Source: a virus
Virus record (IMG/VR): IMGVR_UViG_3300009154_000155
Span: 1-33,019 of that record
Length of the DNA stretch: 33,019 nucleotides
Reading direction: 5' to 3' (one strand)
Each line of letters opens with the position of its first letter. Positions within the stretch are counted from its first letter, which is position 1. The position numbers and the translations under genes were made by a program. Below the pieces are notes generated by a model. That model was given only the letters and a program-made list of their open reading frames with translations, ran no database searches and had not been told where the DNA came from. Shown here piece by piece: positions 7,887-15,121 of this stretch.

Positions 7887-8331
7887 CTAAGTCCCAAACG
7901 ATTAATGTTCCATCTCTTCTACCGCCGGTCCATTGCTTAATCAATGGATCTACCCATGCATGTCCTTGTGTGTTGCTACGCAATATAGCTGGCTTGACAT
8001 ACCTACCATTTATCTCAATCTCTTCAGTAGCATTAGCTATTTCTTCTGACGTTTCTAGCCTTCTTTGTATCAATGCCATTCCTTCTACCAACATGTCTCT
8101 TTTACTTTTTGATTTAGTAGAAGCCGATACATTATATGCCACATTCTTGCCACCCTCTACCTCGTTGAGTATAGTAGATATTGGAATATCGTTATGGGGC
8201 TTATTCTTTGCTGGATCAAATTCAGTTAATATTCTTTGTATATCTGCTAATGTTTTAACTTCGACCTGATTAAATATATCAGGACCCAGCTTCTGGCCCT
8301 CCCTCTGTAATGCTTTCTCTAATGCCTCCAT
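7822..8331 (-). CDS. Hypothetical protein, 169 aa
   Basis: The ATG at 8331 is preceded by a strong GGAGGAG site, so the start is well supported even though it lies 53 bases inside the upstream membrane-protein gene. The N-terminal half is helical and charged (EALEKALQREGQKLG, KTLADIQRILTEFD). The middle has a Ser/Lys-rich loop (VSASTKSKSKRD) and a helix LVEGMALIQRRLETSEEI. The C-terminal third is beta-rich with many aromatic residues (LIVWDLDDGYQYRYEIF). No catalytic motif or membrane segment is visible and no family is recognised. It is translated within the same minus-strand run of small phage genes. Confidence 0.7.
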   Translation of the reverse strand: MEALEKALQREGQKLGPDIFNQVEVKTLADIQRILTEFDPAKNKPHNDIPISTILNEVEGGKNVAYNVSASTKSKSKRDMLVEGMALIQRRLETSEEIANATEEIEINGRYVKPAILRSNTQGHAWVDPLIKQWTGGRRDGTLIVWDLDDGYQYRYEIFTHKLTRINKQ

Positions 8332-8725
8332 CTGATTTCTCCTCCACGCTTAATGCTATATCAAGAGTATTTACTCTACCCTTTCTAACTAATTCATAAA
8401 TAACATGAATCCAGTTAGACAGTCTATGTATCACAAAAACTAATATTACAATATTAATGTATTCGTGCATGATAGTGTGGCTTAGCAATAGACATACCAA
8501 TAGAGATACCCAAACACTCGTACAATAACCGCAAGTTATTAACTTATATGCCCATGACCATATTCTAGTAGCCATGGTGTCTACAGGGGGATTAGTAAAA
8601 GCCAATCGATATATCATAGCATGAACAGGTTTGGCTATCTCTGACGATGTTATTATTTCGGTGACTGCTTCAACAGCCAAAGATAATAGTATTATACTCA
8701 ATAGTATTATAGATATTTCTATCAT
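8279..8725 (-). CDS. DUF1360-like membrane protein
   Basis: A 148-residue protein with about three hydrophobic segments (residues 5-25, 70-85 and 88-103). Between the first two is LITCGYCTSVWVS (62-74), the C-x2-C-x3-W signature that I associate with the DUF1360 family of phage and Bacillus membrane proteins. The C-terminal cytosolic tail is charged and glycine-rich (EKSDGGIRESITEGGPE). Function is unknown in this family. It is coupled to the upstream zinc-ribbon gene by an ATGA overlap, and its 3' end overlaps the next gene by 53 bases. Confidence 0.7.
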   Translation of the reverse strand: MIEISIILLSIILLSLAVEAVTEIITSSEIAKPVHAMIYRLAFTNPPVDTMATRIWSWAYKLITCGYCTSVWVSLLVCLLLSHTIMHEYINIVILVFVIHRLSNWIHVIYELVRKGRVNTLDIALSVEEKSDGGIRESITEGGPEAGS

Positions 8726-9006
8726 CTTTTTATTTTTCTACATCCTGGATTAGAACACTGCTCTCTTTCTCTGCCTGCGATATTTACCATAACCACAGGA
8801 TGATTACATTCACTACATCGATCAGTTCTAGTCATCCTTTGTCTTTGTGCCGGGATAGATGACGTCTTTATAGTATTACTCGTAGCGGCTTTAGCTCTTG
8901 ATATTTCTCGTGCAGAAGCCTGCTTGCTAGGCTTAACGACTCGCTGCTTCTGTATTTTCTGTGTTCTTATAGTCTTGTTAGAACTATTCGACTTACCACA
9001 ACACAT
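8722..9006 (-). CDS. Small basic zinc-ribbon protein, 94 aa
   Basis: Starts MCCGKSNSSN and continues with a long, basic, Lys/Arg/Gln-rich segment without predicted globular structure (residues 10-60). A C-terminal four-cysteine motif follows: C64-S-E-C67 and C84-x4-C89, typical of a zinc ribbon. The basic character suggests nucleic-acid or ribosome contact, but that is inference. Its start codon overlaps the stop of the 47-residue gene before it (TAATG) with a GAGG ribosome binding site, and its own end overlaps the membrane-protein gene (ATGA). It belongs to a chain of four tightly coupled genes. Confidence 0.75.
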   Translation of the reverse strand: MCCGKSNSSNKTIRTQKIQKQRVVKPSKQASAREISRAKAATSNTIKTSSIPAQRQRMTRTDRCSECNHPVVMVNIAGREREQCSNPGCRKIKR

Positions 9007-9149
9007 TATCGCCTCTTATCTGCGTCGTTAGCAGGTCTCAACGGCTCCGTTGATGAAGCTCTAATCCTAATAGGCATTTGTGCAGAATATTTCACTACCA
9101 GCCCTGTAGATCTGATCGCACCCGCTCTACCACAGGAGCTACATGCCAT
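9006..9149 (-). CDS. Tiny cysteine-motif protein, 47 aa
   Basis: A 48-codon frame that exactly fills the space between the endonuclease VII-like gene and the next zinc-ribbon gene. It starts with ATG in a TAATG overlap behind GGAGAG and ends in another TAATG overlap. The protein begins MACSSCGRAGAIRSTG, with a C-x2-C knuckle near the N-terminus, then a basic, Arg-rich tail (PIRIRASSTEPLRP) ending KRR. Only one cysteine pair is present, so it would bind zinc only as a dimer or with a partner. The coupling on both sides and good ribosome binding site make it a real gene. No function can be assigned. Confidence 0.75.
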   Translation of the reverse strand: MACSSCGRAGAIRSTGLVVKYSAQMPIRIRASSTEPLRPANDADKRR

Positions 9150-9586
9150 TATTGCTCTCCGACTAACATCTTTCTATATAACTTTGCCCTGTCGGTAGAA
9201 TTACTACACTCCTCGATAGATTCGACACAATAATGGGTCAATAATATCGTATATTGGTCTTCTTTTACCATTCTAGCAAAACGCTTGACCAATTGCCGAA
9301 CACCTACTGGGTGATATGGTCCTTGATCCTGCTCAAGATATAATGCTATTCTTCTAAGAACATTCGGCAATTCTAAATCGCTATCGACACACCTAGATCT
9401 AAAACAATTCTCGATCTTACCTATTAACACATTACCTTCTGAAGATATCACTCCTCTGACTTTCCCAGTCACATGGTCGTGGTCGACTACTGGTTTAAAA
9501 TCAGCCACATCCAGAATAGGGCATTTCTCTGGTTTCTCATCTTTACGGTATTGACTCAGTTTATTACTAGTAACGTAATCGTTCAT
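9149..9586 (-). CDS. Endonuclease VII-like Holliday-junction resolvase
   Basis: A 145-residue protein with the core of the recombination endonuclease VII family (T4 gp49 type, His-Me fold). Residues 33-45 read VVDHDHVTGKVRG, followed after a short gap by EGNVLIGKIEN (50-60), matching the conserved DHDHxTGxxRG...N..LG pattern with D35-H36-D37-H38 and N52 as likely active-site residues. Expected role: cutting branched DNA during recombination and packaging. Family members normally hold a structural zinc with two C-x2-C pairs; here only C22 remains before the core and no cysteine pair flanks the Asn. The helical C-terminal part (95-140) has no recognised motif. Confidence 0.8.
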   Translation of the reverse strand: MNDYVTSNKLSQYRKDEKPEKCPILDVADFKPVVDHDHVTGKVRGVISSEGNVLIGKIENCFRSRCVDSDLELPNVLRRIALYLEQDQGPYHPVGVRQLVKRFARMVKEDQYTILLTHYCVESIEECSNSTDRAKLYRKMLVGEQ

Positions 9587-9598
9587 GCATTATATACC

Positions 9599-10402
9599 CT
9601 ACTTATGATTATTCTTATAATCTGGGATATGTTCTTCTCTTCTCTTTCCATTCCTCAAATCATATAACCACTGCACAAAGCCCAAGCGTTCTCTTCCATT
9701 GCTCGGTGTTACGCTATGATAAGCAGGTTCTGCCTTGAGGTTACATATAAAAACTCGATTATATGTGGGCACTACTTGGTCTATCAGAACCAAATCATGT
9801 GGTCTTTTATCAGGAAAACCACCTCCAGGGGTAACTGTGCTTATTCTGCTATTAGTTCTTAGAAAATCCATACGACCACTAGGTGCATTTACTTTATATG
9901 CATTAATGTCATGTGTCTCATCCACCCTCCATAATTGTAATAATCCTCCATCGGCAGCGGTCCATCCCTTATTAAAATATGCTATTATTACTAAATCCCT
10001 TATGGTCGAATCGGTATGGATCCAAAATCCATCAGCCATGCCTCGATGATATCGTAGTTTAACTTCGGTACCAGCAGGATCAGATAATTCGGTGCCAGTA
10101 ATATAAGCACAATATCTATGCCATTCTGGATCAAAAAACAAATCAGCACCTACATCATTCTTGTCAGCGAATTTCACTGACCCATCATACGGCAATATTA
10201 CACCGCTGGTGGTGACTCTGTCTGCTGCTTCGCTAAAAGCCAAAGACTGATGCTTATTTATTAATAGATCTATCTTATCTTCTATGAAGAAATTATCTAA
10301 CACAGCATATTTAACAACAGGCTTAGCTAGTATTGATTCTTTGATATCTTCCACTACCCGATCTTGCAAATATATCGGATTTACCCAGTTATCTATAGAC
10401 AT
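9599..10402 (-). CDS. 2-oxoglutarate/Fe(II) oxygenase (prolyl-hydroxylase type)
   Basis: A 267-residue protein with a double-stranded beta-helix signature. The iron facial triad is H129-x-D131 in FWIHTDS and H229 in PAYHSVTP; R237 or R239 shortly after would bind the 2-oxoglutarate carboxylate. The GGLLQLW segment (152-158) and IVVTYNR-like VPTYNRVFI strand fit the family core. The likely reaction is hydroxylation of a protein side chain or small molecule with 2-oxoglutarate and oxygen; the substrate is unknown. Such oxygenases are common in large marine and freshwater phages. It lies three bases from the DUF6065-like gene, suggesting a functional pair. Confidence 0.85.
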   Translation of the reverse strand: MSIDNWVNPIYLQDRVVEDIKESILAKPVVKYAVLDNFFIEDKIDLLINKHQSLAFSEAADRVTTSGVILPYDGSVKFADKNDVGADLFFDPEWHRYCAYITGTELSDPAGTEVKLRYHRGMADGFWIHTDSTIRDLVIIAYFNKGWTAADGGLLQLWRVDETHDINAYKVNAPSGRMDFLRTNSRISTVTPGGGFPDKRPHDLVLIDQVVPTYNRVFICNLKAEPAYHSVTPSNGRERLGFVQWLYDLRNGKRREEHIPDYKNNHK

Positions 10403-10405
10403 AGG

Positions 10406-11098
10406 TCACTTTCTGAATTTGGCTGCATCTTTCCAATTACTTACATGCGACTCAATGCTGTCACCTGAAAAGTTATTTCCCTTCAAATAATCATAATCTT
10501 TGACATAATCTGGTCTAGATCTTCGTGCTAACCATTCTCGATGACCTTCTGGATGCCCATGATGTAATTCACCTATGGCGGCCCCAGCTGCCCCATGATA
10601 CATGAACATTTGAGCGATAGGATGGCCTTTTTCTATAGTAAATTCACCGGGCTGATTAATCATAAAAACCAAACCAAAGTTAGCAACGCTCCACCACGCT
10701 TCTATTATCGCTTCCATACAAGTATATGGTGTACACCGCATATTAGGTATGCCTTTGATATACACAAAGTCTCCTGGATCATCAGTAACAGGGATAAATT
10801 TTGCTTGCACTGTAAAACTGGCAAACGAAGCATGATCATCTACCTCGTAATGTGATGATTTATCTATATGTTCGATCACGGCCCTAGAATGAACATCACC
10901 ATTCCATCTAACCTTAAATGTACCAGGCGATAGAATGTAAAATCCAAGACTGTTAGCCATATTTAATGGCAAACAATGGCGTGCATGATTCTGGGTGGCT
11001 CTATTATCTTCCCACCAATTTCTATATCTAATAGCTGGTATTGGAGCTAACTCAGCATCGAAGTCAGGAGCTAAGCATACCATTATCCTATTACCCAT
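10406..11098 (-). CDS. DUF6065-like protein
   Basis: A 230-residue soluble protein. The segment HARHCLPLNMANSLGFYIL (residues about 38-56) followed by PGTFKVRWNGD resembles the DUF6065 pattern (CLPL-x-AN-x2-G...WxG), and a late region GHPIAQMFMY fits the same family. The C-terminus is basic and helical. The family has no firmly assigned role that I know of; its frequent partners are 2OG-Fe(II) oxygenases and other small-molecule enzymes, as here, where the oxygenase gene starts three bases after its stop. The ATG at 11098 has a GAAGGA ribosome binding site with about eight bases spacing. The family call is from pattern memory only. Confidence 0.6.
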   Translation of the reverse strand: MGNRIMVCLAPDFDAELAPIPAIRYRNWWEDNRATQNHARHCLPLNMANSLGFYILSPGTFKVRWNGDVHSRAVIEHIDKSSHYEVDDHASFASFTVQAKFIPVTDDPGDFVYIKGIPNMRCTPYTCMEAIIEAWWSVANFGLVFMINQPGEFTIEKGHPIAQMFMYHGAAGAAIGELHHGHPEGHREWLARRSRPDYVKDYDYLKGNNFSGDSIESHVSNWKDAAKFRK

Positions 11099-11158
11099 AT
11101 GTTGTTCCTTCTATTCTAAACAATGGTCATCGGGCATAAGCCATTGCTACTAAATAAC

Positions 11159-11425
11159 TTAGGCCAAGGAGGGCCCGTATGTAAGTATCATCGTTTGATC
11201 CATGTGATGAACGACGAAATTATCTGTCGCTTCTAATTTAATATATTCAGTCACAGTTGGATTCCCCACAGAATTTGGAACACTCGCGTCCTCTATAACC
11301 AAGTGTTCCAAGCTAGAGGTTAATTGCTGCTTTATTGATATATCTGGATCATTCTTTCTCATAATATTGCCTGTTGCATCCACGTTAAACAAACCGACTC
11401 TGGCAACATGTACCTCGATAGCCAT
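11159..11425 (-). CDS. Hypothetical protein, 88 aa
   Basis: Starts at ATG 11425 behind a GAGGG site. The protein is beta-rich (MAIEVHVARVGLFNVDATG, then EYIKLEATDNFVVHHMDQTMIL) with no membrane segment or cysteine motif. Short proteins beginning in this way look typical of tailed-phage accessory or virion genes, but I recognise no named family. It follows the sulfotransferase gene by ten bases. A possible weak stem (CAATGG...CCATTG) lies after its stop codon, in the 60-base gap before the DUF6065-like gene. Confidence 0.7.
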   Translation of the reverse strand: MAIEVHVARVGLFNVDATGNIMRKNDPDISIKQQLTSSLEHLVIEDASVPNSVGNPTVTEYIKLEATDNFVVHHMDQTMILTYGPSLA

Positions 11426-11435
11426 CGTTAAGCCC

Positions 11436-12212
11436 TCAATCTGTTAAGTACTGTTCTAACCCTAATTCTATTATCCTAGAACGCAATTGTTCGTAATTAG
11501 TTACTCTCGCGCATAATGCATCCGAATTTTGTTTTTTGCACTGAGCACTGACAGCATATTTAATACCCAACAACCATGGTAACGATTCTTCAACCACTAA
11601 ATGATTATCTTTAAAATCCTCATAACATAATATACGCCTATCTAAGCTAGCTGATTTATCCAACAAATACTTATTCTGGCGCATTATTTCATCAAGGTTA
11701 TATTCAATATCAGCTAATGGCACCTCTACCTTTGCTCTAATGACAGGGCCCTTCCATACGACACATTGCCTTGTCTGCTTTACTATCAAATCTGATATCC
11801 ATTGCATTAATATATTATTTCTAGTTATTATGATAGTCTTCACATCGTGCCTATGTAAGTATTCCCAAAACTTACGTTCATGTGGTAGTGCTTCAATTTG
11901 ATGAGCCATTATCTTAAAACCTGCGGCTATATGGCCATCTCTTCTATGTTTTATCCATGATACATGTTTTACATCATTTTCTACATGTTCAAATATCGGT
12001 TCGAAGCATATGTCTAAAGCTCTGGTAATGTCGTGACACAATATTTCTTGTGGTATTAATTGAGGAGATGGCCCCTTCATGTGATGCTTGTGCCCAACAG
12101 GATTAATCGGTTCATTGATACACCTTATTCCTTTGGGTGCACTTTTTTGTATCAAGCTGGTCATCAATGTAGAGCCAGTTCTTGGTTGGGCTAGTATTAT
12201 AAACTTTCTCAT
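11436..12212 (-). CDS. Sulfotransferase, Stf0-like
   Basis: A 258-residue protein with both PAPS-binding signatures: FIILAQPRTGSTLMTSLI (residues 4-21), where QPRTGST matches the 5'-phosphosulfate loop of Stf0-type and related sulfotransferases, and IIITRNNILMQWIS (about 126-139), the 3'-phosphate loop. The YEDF at about 196-199 also fits. It is a different subtype from the sulfotransferase at 3339-4022, whose loop is HIPKTGG, so the two probably have different acceptors. It is coupled to the upstream 5'-3' exonuclease gene by an ATGA overlap, although their functions look unrelated. Likely cytosolic; acceptor unknown. Confidence 0.8.
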   Translation of the reverse strand: MRKFIILAQPRTGSTLMTSLIQKSAPKGIRCINEPINPVGHKHHMKGPSPQLIPQEILCHDITRALDICFEPIFEHVENDVKHVSWIKHRRDGHIAAGFKIMAHQIEALPHERKFWEYLHRHDVKTIIITRNNILMQWISDLIVKQTRQCVVWKGPVIRAKVEVPLADIEYNLDEIMRQNKYLLDKSASLDRRILCYEDFKDNHLVVEESLPWLLGIKYAVSAQCKKQNSDALCARVTNYEQLRSRIIELGLEQYLTD

Positions 12213-13048
12213 GTCAATACTCTAAAAGGTAATACTATATCATGGTATTCCTGTAATAATCCATTTATCTTATGTTTTATTATTAATTCATTGACCAACT
12301 TTTGGTCGAAATTCGTCTTCGAAGCTAATTTTCTTAAGCAATATATTTTATTATGCATTAATTTGGGACATAATGATAGATCGATAAGTAGCAAATTCCG
12401 ATTAAATTTACTGGTCCCATTGGTATCTAAATATTCATTTAATGTATGATGATCAGCTAACAATATTTGGCTCTTCTTCTCTCCTATTCCCCTGTAACCG
12501 TCTATACAATCCGACTTGTCTCCTACCAAAGCCTTCTGCATCACAGGATTGACACTCGGCATCACTACCTCTCGCTTTTTTCCCGGATCATATAATTTGC
12601 ATGAATTAAAAGTAAAAGGTATCTGGACCATATCACTATCTGAAGAAACGATTATGCTCTGGGCAGGATGTAAGATAGATGTAGTAGCATATATCAAATC
12701 ATCCGCCTCCATATTATCCCTTTCGAATTGTCTAACATTAATAGCTTCGAACAGCTCCTTTGCAGTTTCCGTGGTGGTTCTCAATTCTTCTGATATATCA
12801 CCAATATAGTGGTTCGTTGATCTGTCTTTATATGAAGTCAATATCGATCTACGCCATACTGTCTTTCTTGGAGCATCCCAGAAAATGCTTACTGAAGTAG
12901 GTCTATATATATTAATCCAATTACTAAATTGTCGTAGAAGCACAGTGATATAATGGTATTTTACGTCATACCTGCGGTCTGCTTTAACAGCATAGATCGC
13001 TCTATATAATATATTTTTTGCATCTATCAGCATATGTAAATTATGCAT
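12209..13048 (-). CDS. 5'-3' exonuclease / flap endonuclease (T4 RNase H type)
   Basis: A 279-residue protein of the FEN family (PIN-like domain plus helix-3-turn-helix). Metal-binding acidic residues are visible in order: D9 in LIDAKN, D58 in FWDAPR, E114-x-D116-D117 in MEADDLIY, D137-x-D139 in SSDSDMVQ, and D177/D180 in LVGDKSDCIDG. The following RGIGEKKS (186-193) is the DNA-binding H3TH hairpin. The arch region has the basic segment RKTVWRRSIL. Expected role: removal of RNA primers and 5' flaps during phage lagging-strand synthesis. ATG at 13048 has a GGAG site and lies just past the SSB terminator, so it may have its own promoter or rely on read-through. Confidence 0.9.
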   Translation of the reverse strand: MHNLHMLIDAKNILYRAIYAVKADRRYDVKYHYITVLLRQFSNWINIYRPTSVSIFWDAPRKTVWRRSILTSYKDRSTNHYIGDISEELRTTTETAKELFEAINVRQFERDNMEADDLIYATTSILHPAQSIIVSSDSDMVQIPFTFNSCKLYDPGKKREVVMPSVNPVMQKALVGDKSDCIDGYRGIGEKKSQILLADHHTLNEYLDTNGTSKFNRNLLLIDLSLCPKLMHNKIYCLRKLASKTNFDQKLVNELIIKHKINGLLQEYHDIVLPFRVLT

Positions 13049-13060
13049 TTGTTCTCCTAC

Positions 13061-13096
13061 AAAAACAGCCCAGCGGGGATAACCTGCTGGGCTGTT
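13061..13096 (-). terminator. Rho-independent terminator after the SSB gene
   Basis: A perfect 11-bp stem (AACAGCCCAGC with GCTGGGCTGTT) and an 11-base loop, followed on the minus strand by a T-rich tail (TTTTTG). It starts 26 bases after the stop codon of the gp32-like gene and just before the start of the exonuclease gene. It probably limits transcription beyond the highly expressed SSB gene. Confidence 0.85.
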
Positions 13097-13121
13097 AGAG
13101 TTGTTATTATTCTGTTTTATT

Positions 13122-14234
13122 TCAGTCGTCGTCTAGCTGACTCAGCAAGTCATCGATATCACTCGCATCATCATCTTCCTTGGCCTTGGTGCTGTTTGAA
13201 CCCTTTTCTGTGTTCTTGCCCATCGGTTGTTCAGAAGACAGATCCTCCGACATATGAGTAACGACATCTTCGCCATCCTCGTTGTCCTCATCATCGTCAG
13301 ATTTAGGCTTGGTACGAGCTTGGCCTGATTTGGATGTCTCGACCTTGGTGGTTTCTCTAGAAGAACGTGCCTTGCCCTCTGCCACCTTGTTAGAAGCACT
13401 TTCATCCTGGTCGAACCCGCCATTATCGCCTTTTTCTTCATCATCACCAAGAGTCATGGCATTAAAGATACGCTCCAGCTTCTCTACATCGGGGGGAACT
13501 ATCTTATCCCACAAGTTGTGCCTGGCTCGTAAAAGCTTCTCCAATATTTCTTCATTCACTTCTCCATTCGAGGCTTTGATCATCGGTGTGGGCTCACCAC
13601 CGTTTGGCAAGAATTTACTGGTCTTATAACTGTTCTGCCGTCCCTGCTTGAGCACCTGCAGCTCATAAGTGAAAGCTGCATTTTCATCGAAGAAAATACC
13701 ATAAGCCTGTGGGTCATCAGGATCGCCACAATCATCTCGCATCAAAGTAGCCGTCCATTGGTCAAACAACGTCTTGGAAGCGTTGAAGAACCTTACCTTG
13801 CCACGCAGTTCTTCTGGATTACCCTTCCAAACGGGGAAGAATATATTAACCATATGGTAGGTGGTTGGCATCCACTGGCGAATTATCTGTCTACGCTTGT
13901 CTTCGTCCTTTTGATTGGCTTCTTCCTTGAGCAAGTCGAAGCCAAACTGGCATACTTTGCATTCACTGCTTCCCCACACTCGAGGACAAGGGTATGGTTT
14001 ATCGTTAATCCAGTGGTTGGCATGTGTGATGAAGAACTGATCCATAGACTTTTTGACTTCACCACTCTTGAGCTTATCGCCCTTAAGCAGCGGCGGCATG
14101 ATAAAGAATCTATATTTGAGAGGCTCTGTCGTACTATTAGCCTTTTCTGGCTTGAATTCATCTGGATCAGAGAACTTTCCAGACATTGTGGTCTTCAACT
14201 TGTTACGTATAGCTTGTACATCGTACTTTGACAT
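13122..14234 (-). CDS. Single-stranded DNA-binding protein, T4 gp32-like
   Basis: A 370-residue protein with the gp32 layout: a short basic N-terminus (cooperativity region), an OB-fold core, and a long acidic tail. The core carries a gp32-type zinc site: H71 or H74, C83, C92 and C95 (HWIND, YPCPRV, ECKVC). Residues 280-370 form a Ser/Lys/Asp/Glu-rich linker ending DIDDLLSQLDDD, like the partner-binding tail of gp32. Expected role: coat single-stranded DNA and recruit helicase, polymerase and recombination proteins. The gene is noticeably richer in G and C than its neighbours and has its own terminator, consistent with high expression. The start has an AAGGTGT site, and 73 bases of leader precede it. 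Confidence 0.88.
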   Translation of the reverse strand: MSKYDVQAIRNKLKTTMSGKFSDPDEFKPEKANSTTEPLKYRFFIMPPLLKGDKLKSGEVKKSMDQFFITHANHWINDKPYPCPRVWGSSECKVCQFGFDLLKEEANQKDEDKRRQIIRQWMPTTYHMVNIFFPVWKGNPEELRGKVRFFNASKTLFDQWTATLMRDDCGDPDDPQAYGIFFDENAAFTYELQVLKQGRQNSYKTSKFLPNGGEPTPMIKASNGEVNEEILEKLLRARHNLWDKIVPPDVEKLERIFNAMTLGDDEEKGDNGGFDQDESASNKVAEGKARSSRETTKVETSKSGQARTKPKSDDDEDNEDGEDVVTHMSEDLSSEQPMGKNTEKGSNSTKAKEDDDASDIDDLLSQLDDD

Positions 14235-14307
14235 TTGACACCTTTTTGGTTAAAACTACTATCGAAGTCTTCGGATTAAATACAGTTCGATTCGATCCGA
14301 ATTATCC

Positions 14308-14829
14308 TTAATTACTGTGTTCCGCTTTCTTTATACCTATTAGTGAGCGACATACCTCGTGCTTCATCTTTACCGCCTCCATCATATGATATATCTTGCC
14401 TGCTAACATATGGGCATTCGCTAATTTCAAATCTGCTTCAACTAGAGCAGGATTAACCTCTATGATCTGCCTTACCTGATCAGCAGTTATTTTAGTCCCA
14501 GACTCTTTTACTCTTTGTGTTGTCTCGTCTGTCGCCTTTCCCTTACGAACTTTGAGATTTCGTTCTGCTACAGCCACTGCTACCCTTAACTCTGAGTATA
14601 CAGCCGCCCAATATGCATATTGAGATGGAAGGTTCTGCATCTGCTCTTCTAATATATCCATATTCACATCTAAATCTGATAATATATCAACTAATATTTT
14701 TTTAGATTTTTTAGGATTCTCAGGATCAGGAATCCTTAGAGATACTTCGAATCTAAACAGGCTAGAATTAATTAATTCTACCGGTACATTGGCCTCGATC
14801 CAATCGGAGTATTCTTTTGGTCTGGGCAT
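14308..14829 (-). CDS. Possible UvsY-like recombination mediator
   Basis: A 173-residue helical protein. I choose ATG 14829 (MPRPKEYSDW) behind AGG over a TTG at 14847 that would overlap the previous gene. The central part YAYWAAVYSELRVAVAVAERN followed by KGK, a TADQVRQIIEVNPAL segment and a final pair of helices (ANAHMLAGKIYHMMEAVKMK) resembles the layout of T4 UvsY and related phage proteins: an early amphipathic helix, a variable middle, a short turn and a C-terminal helical oligomerisation part. Its place between the SSB and RecA-containing operon fits a mediator that loads RecA on SSB-coated DNA. Sequence identity cannot be judged; it may be an unrelated helical protein. Confidence 0.45.
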   Translation of the reverse strand: MPRPKEYSDWIEANVPVELINSSLFRFEVSLRIPDPENPKKSKKILVDILSDLDVNMDILEEQMQNLPSQYAYWAAVYSELRVAVAVAERNLKVRKGKATDETTQRVKESGTKITADQVRQIIEVNPALVEADLKLANAHMLAGKIYHMMEAVKMKHEVCRSLIGIKKAEHSN

Positions 14830-14836
14830 AATGTAC

Positions 14837-15118
14837 CTATTTATCAACTGATGGTTTTGGCTGCCATTTATTCATATTGAATTTATCTACCTTTAATACA
14901 TCTTTTTTTGATACGGCAATAGTATGATCTGGCATATATGCAGCTCTACTAAACGTAGGAGATAATTGTTCCTTTAACTGCATTCGTATGTTCTTATTTT
15001 TATCCCATGACTTCTTACGTTTCTGGGCCTGTTTTAATAATTTAATCTTACGCTTTCTATTTCTTGCTACTGCTCTTACTTTGGCGCGGTACGTCTTGAT
15101 CTTTTTCTCGCCTTTCAT
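14837..15118 (-). CDS. Small basic protein, 93 aa
   Basis: Starts three bases after the polymerase gene ends, with GGGAG before ATG 15118. The first 50 residues are extremely rich in Lys and Arg (KTYRAKVRAVARNRKRKIK, QAQKRKKSW), and a shorter C-terminal part (YMPDHTIAVSKKDVLKVD) is less charged. This suggests nucleic-acid binding. No motif or family is recognised. It sits between the family A polymerase and the UvsY-like gene and is probably translated with both. Confidence 0.7.
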   Translation of the reverse strand: MKGEKKIKTYRAKVRAVARNRKRKIKLLKQAQKRKKSWDKNKNIRMQLKEQLSPTFSRAAYMPDHTIAVSKKDVLKVDKFNMNKWQPKPSVDK

Positions 15119-15121
15119 AAC

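Noticed and set aside
11099-11158. CAATGG...CCATTG hairpin as a terminator after the 88-residue gene
   Set aside because: The stem is short with a 14-base loop, and only three T residues follow it on the minus strand.
13142-14231. Long open frames on both strands over the SSB gene
   Set aside because: They are shadows of the GC-richer SSB reading frame, have no ribosome binding sites and show repeated low-complexity residues from the acidic tail.
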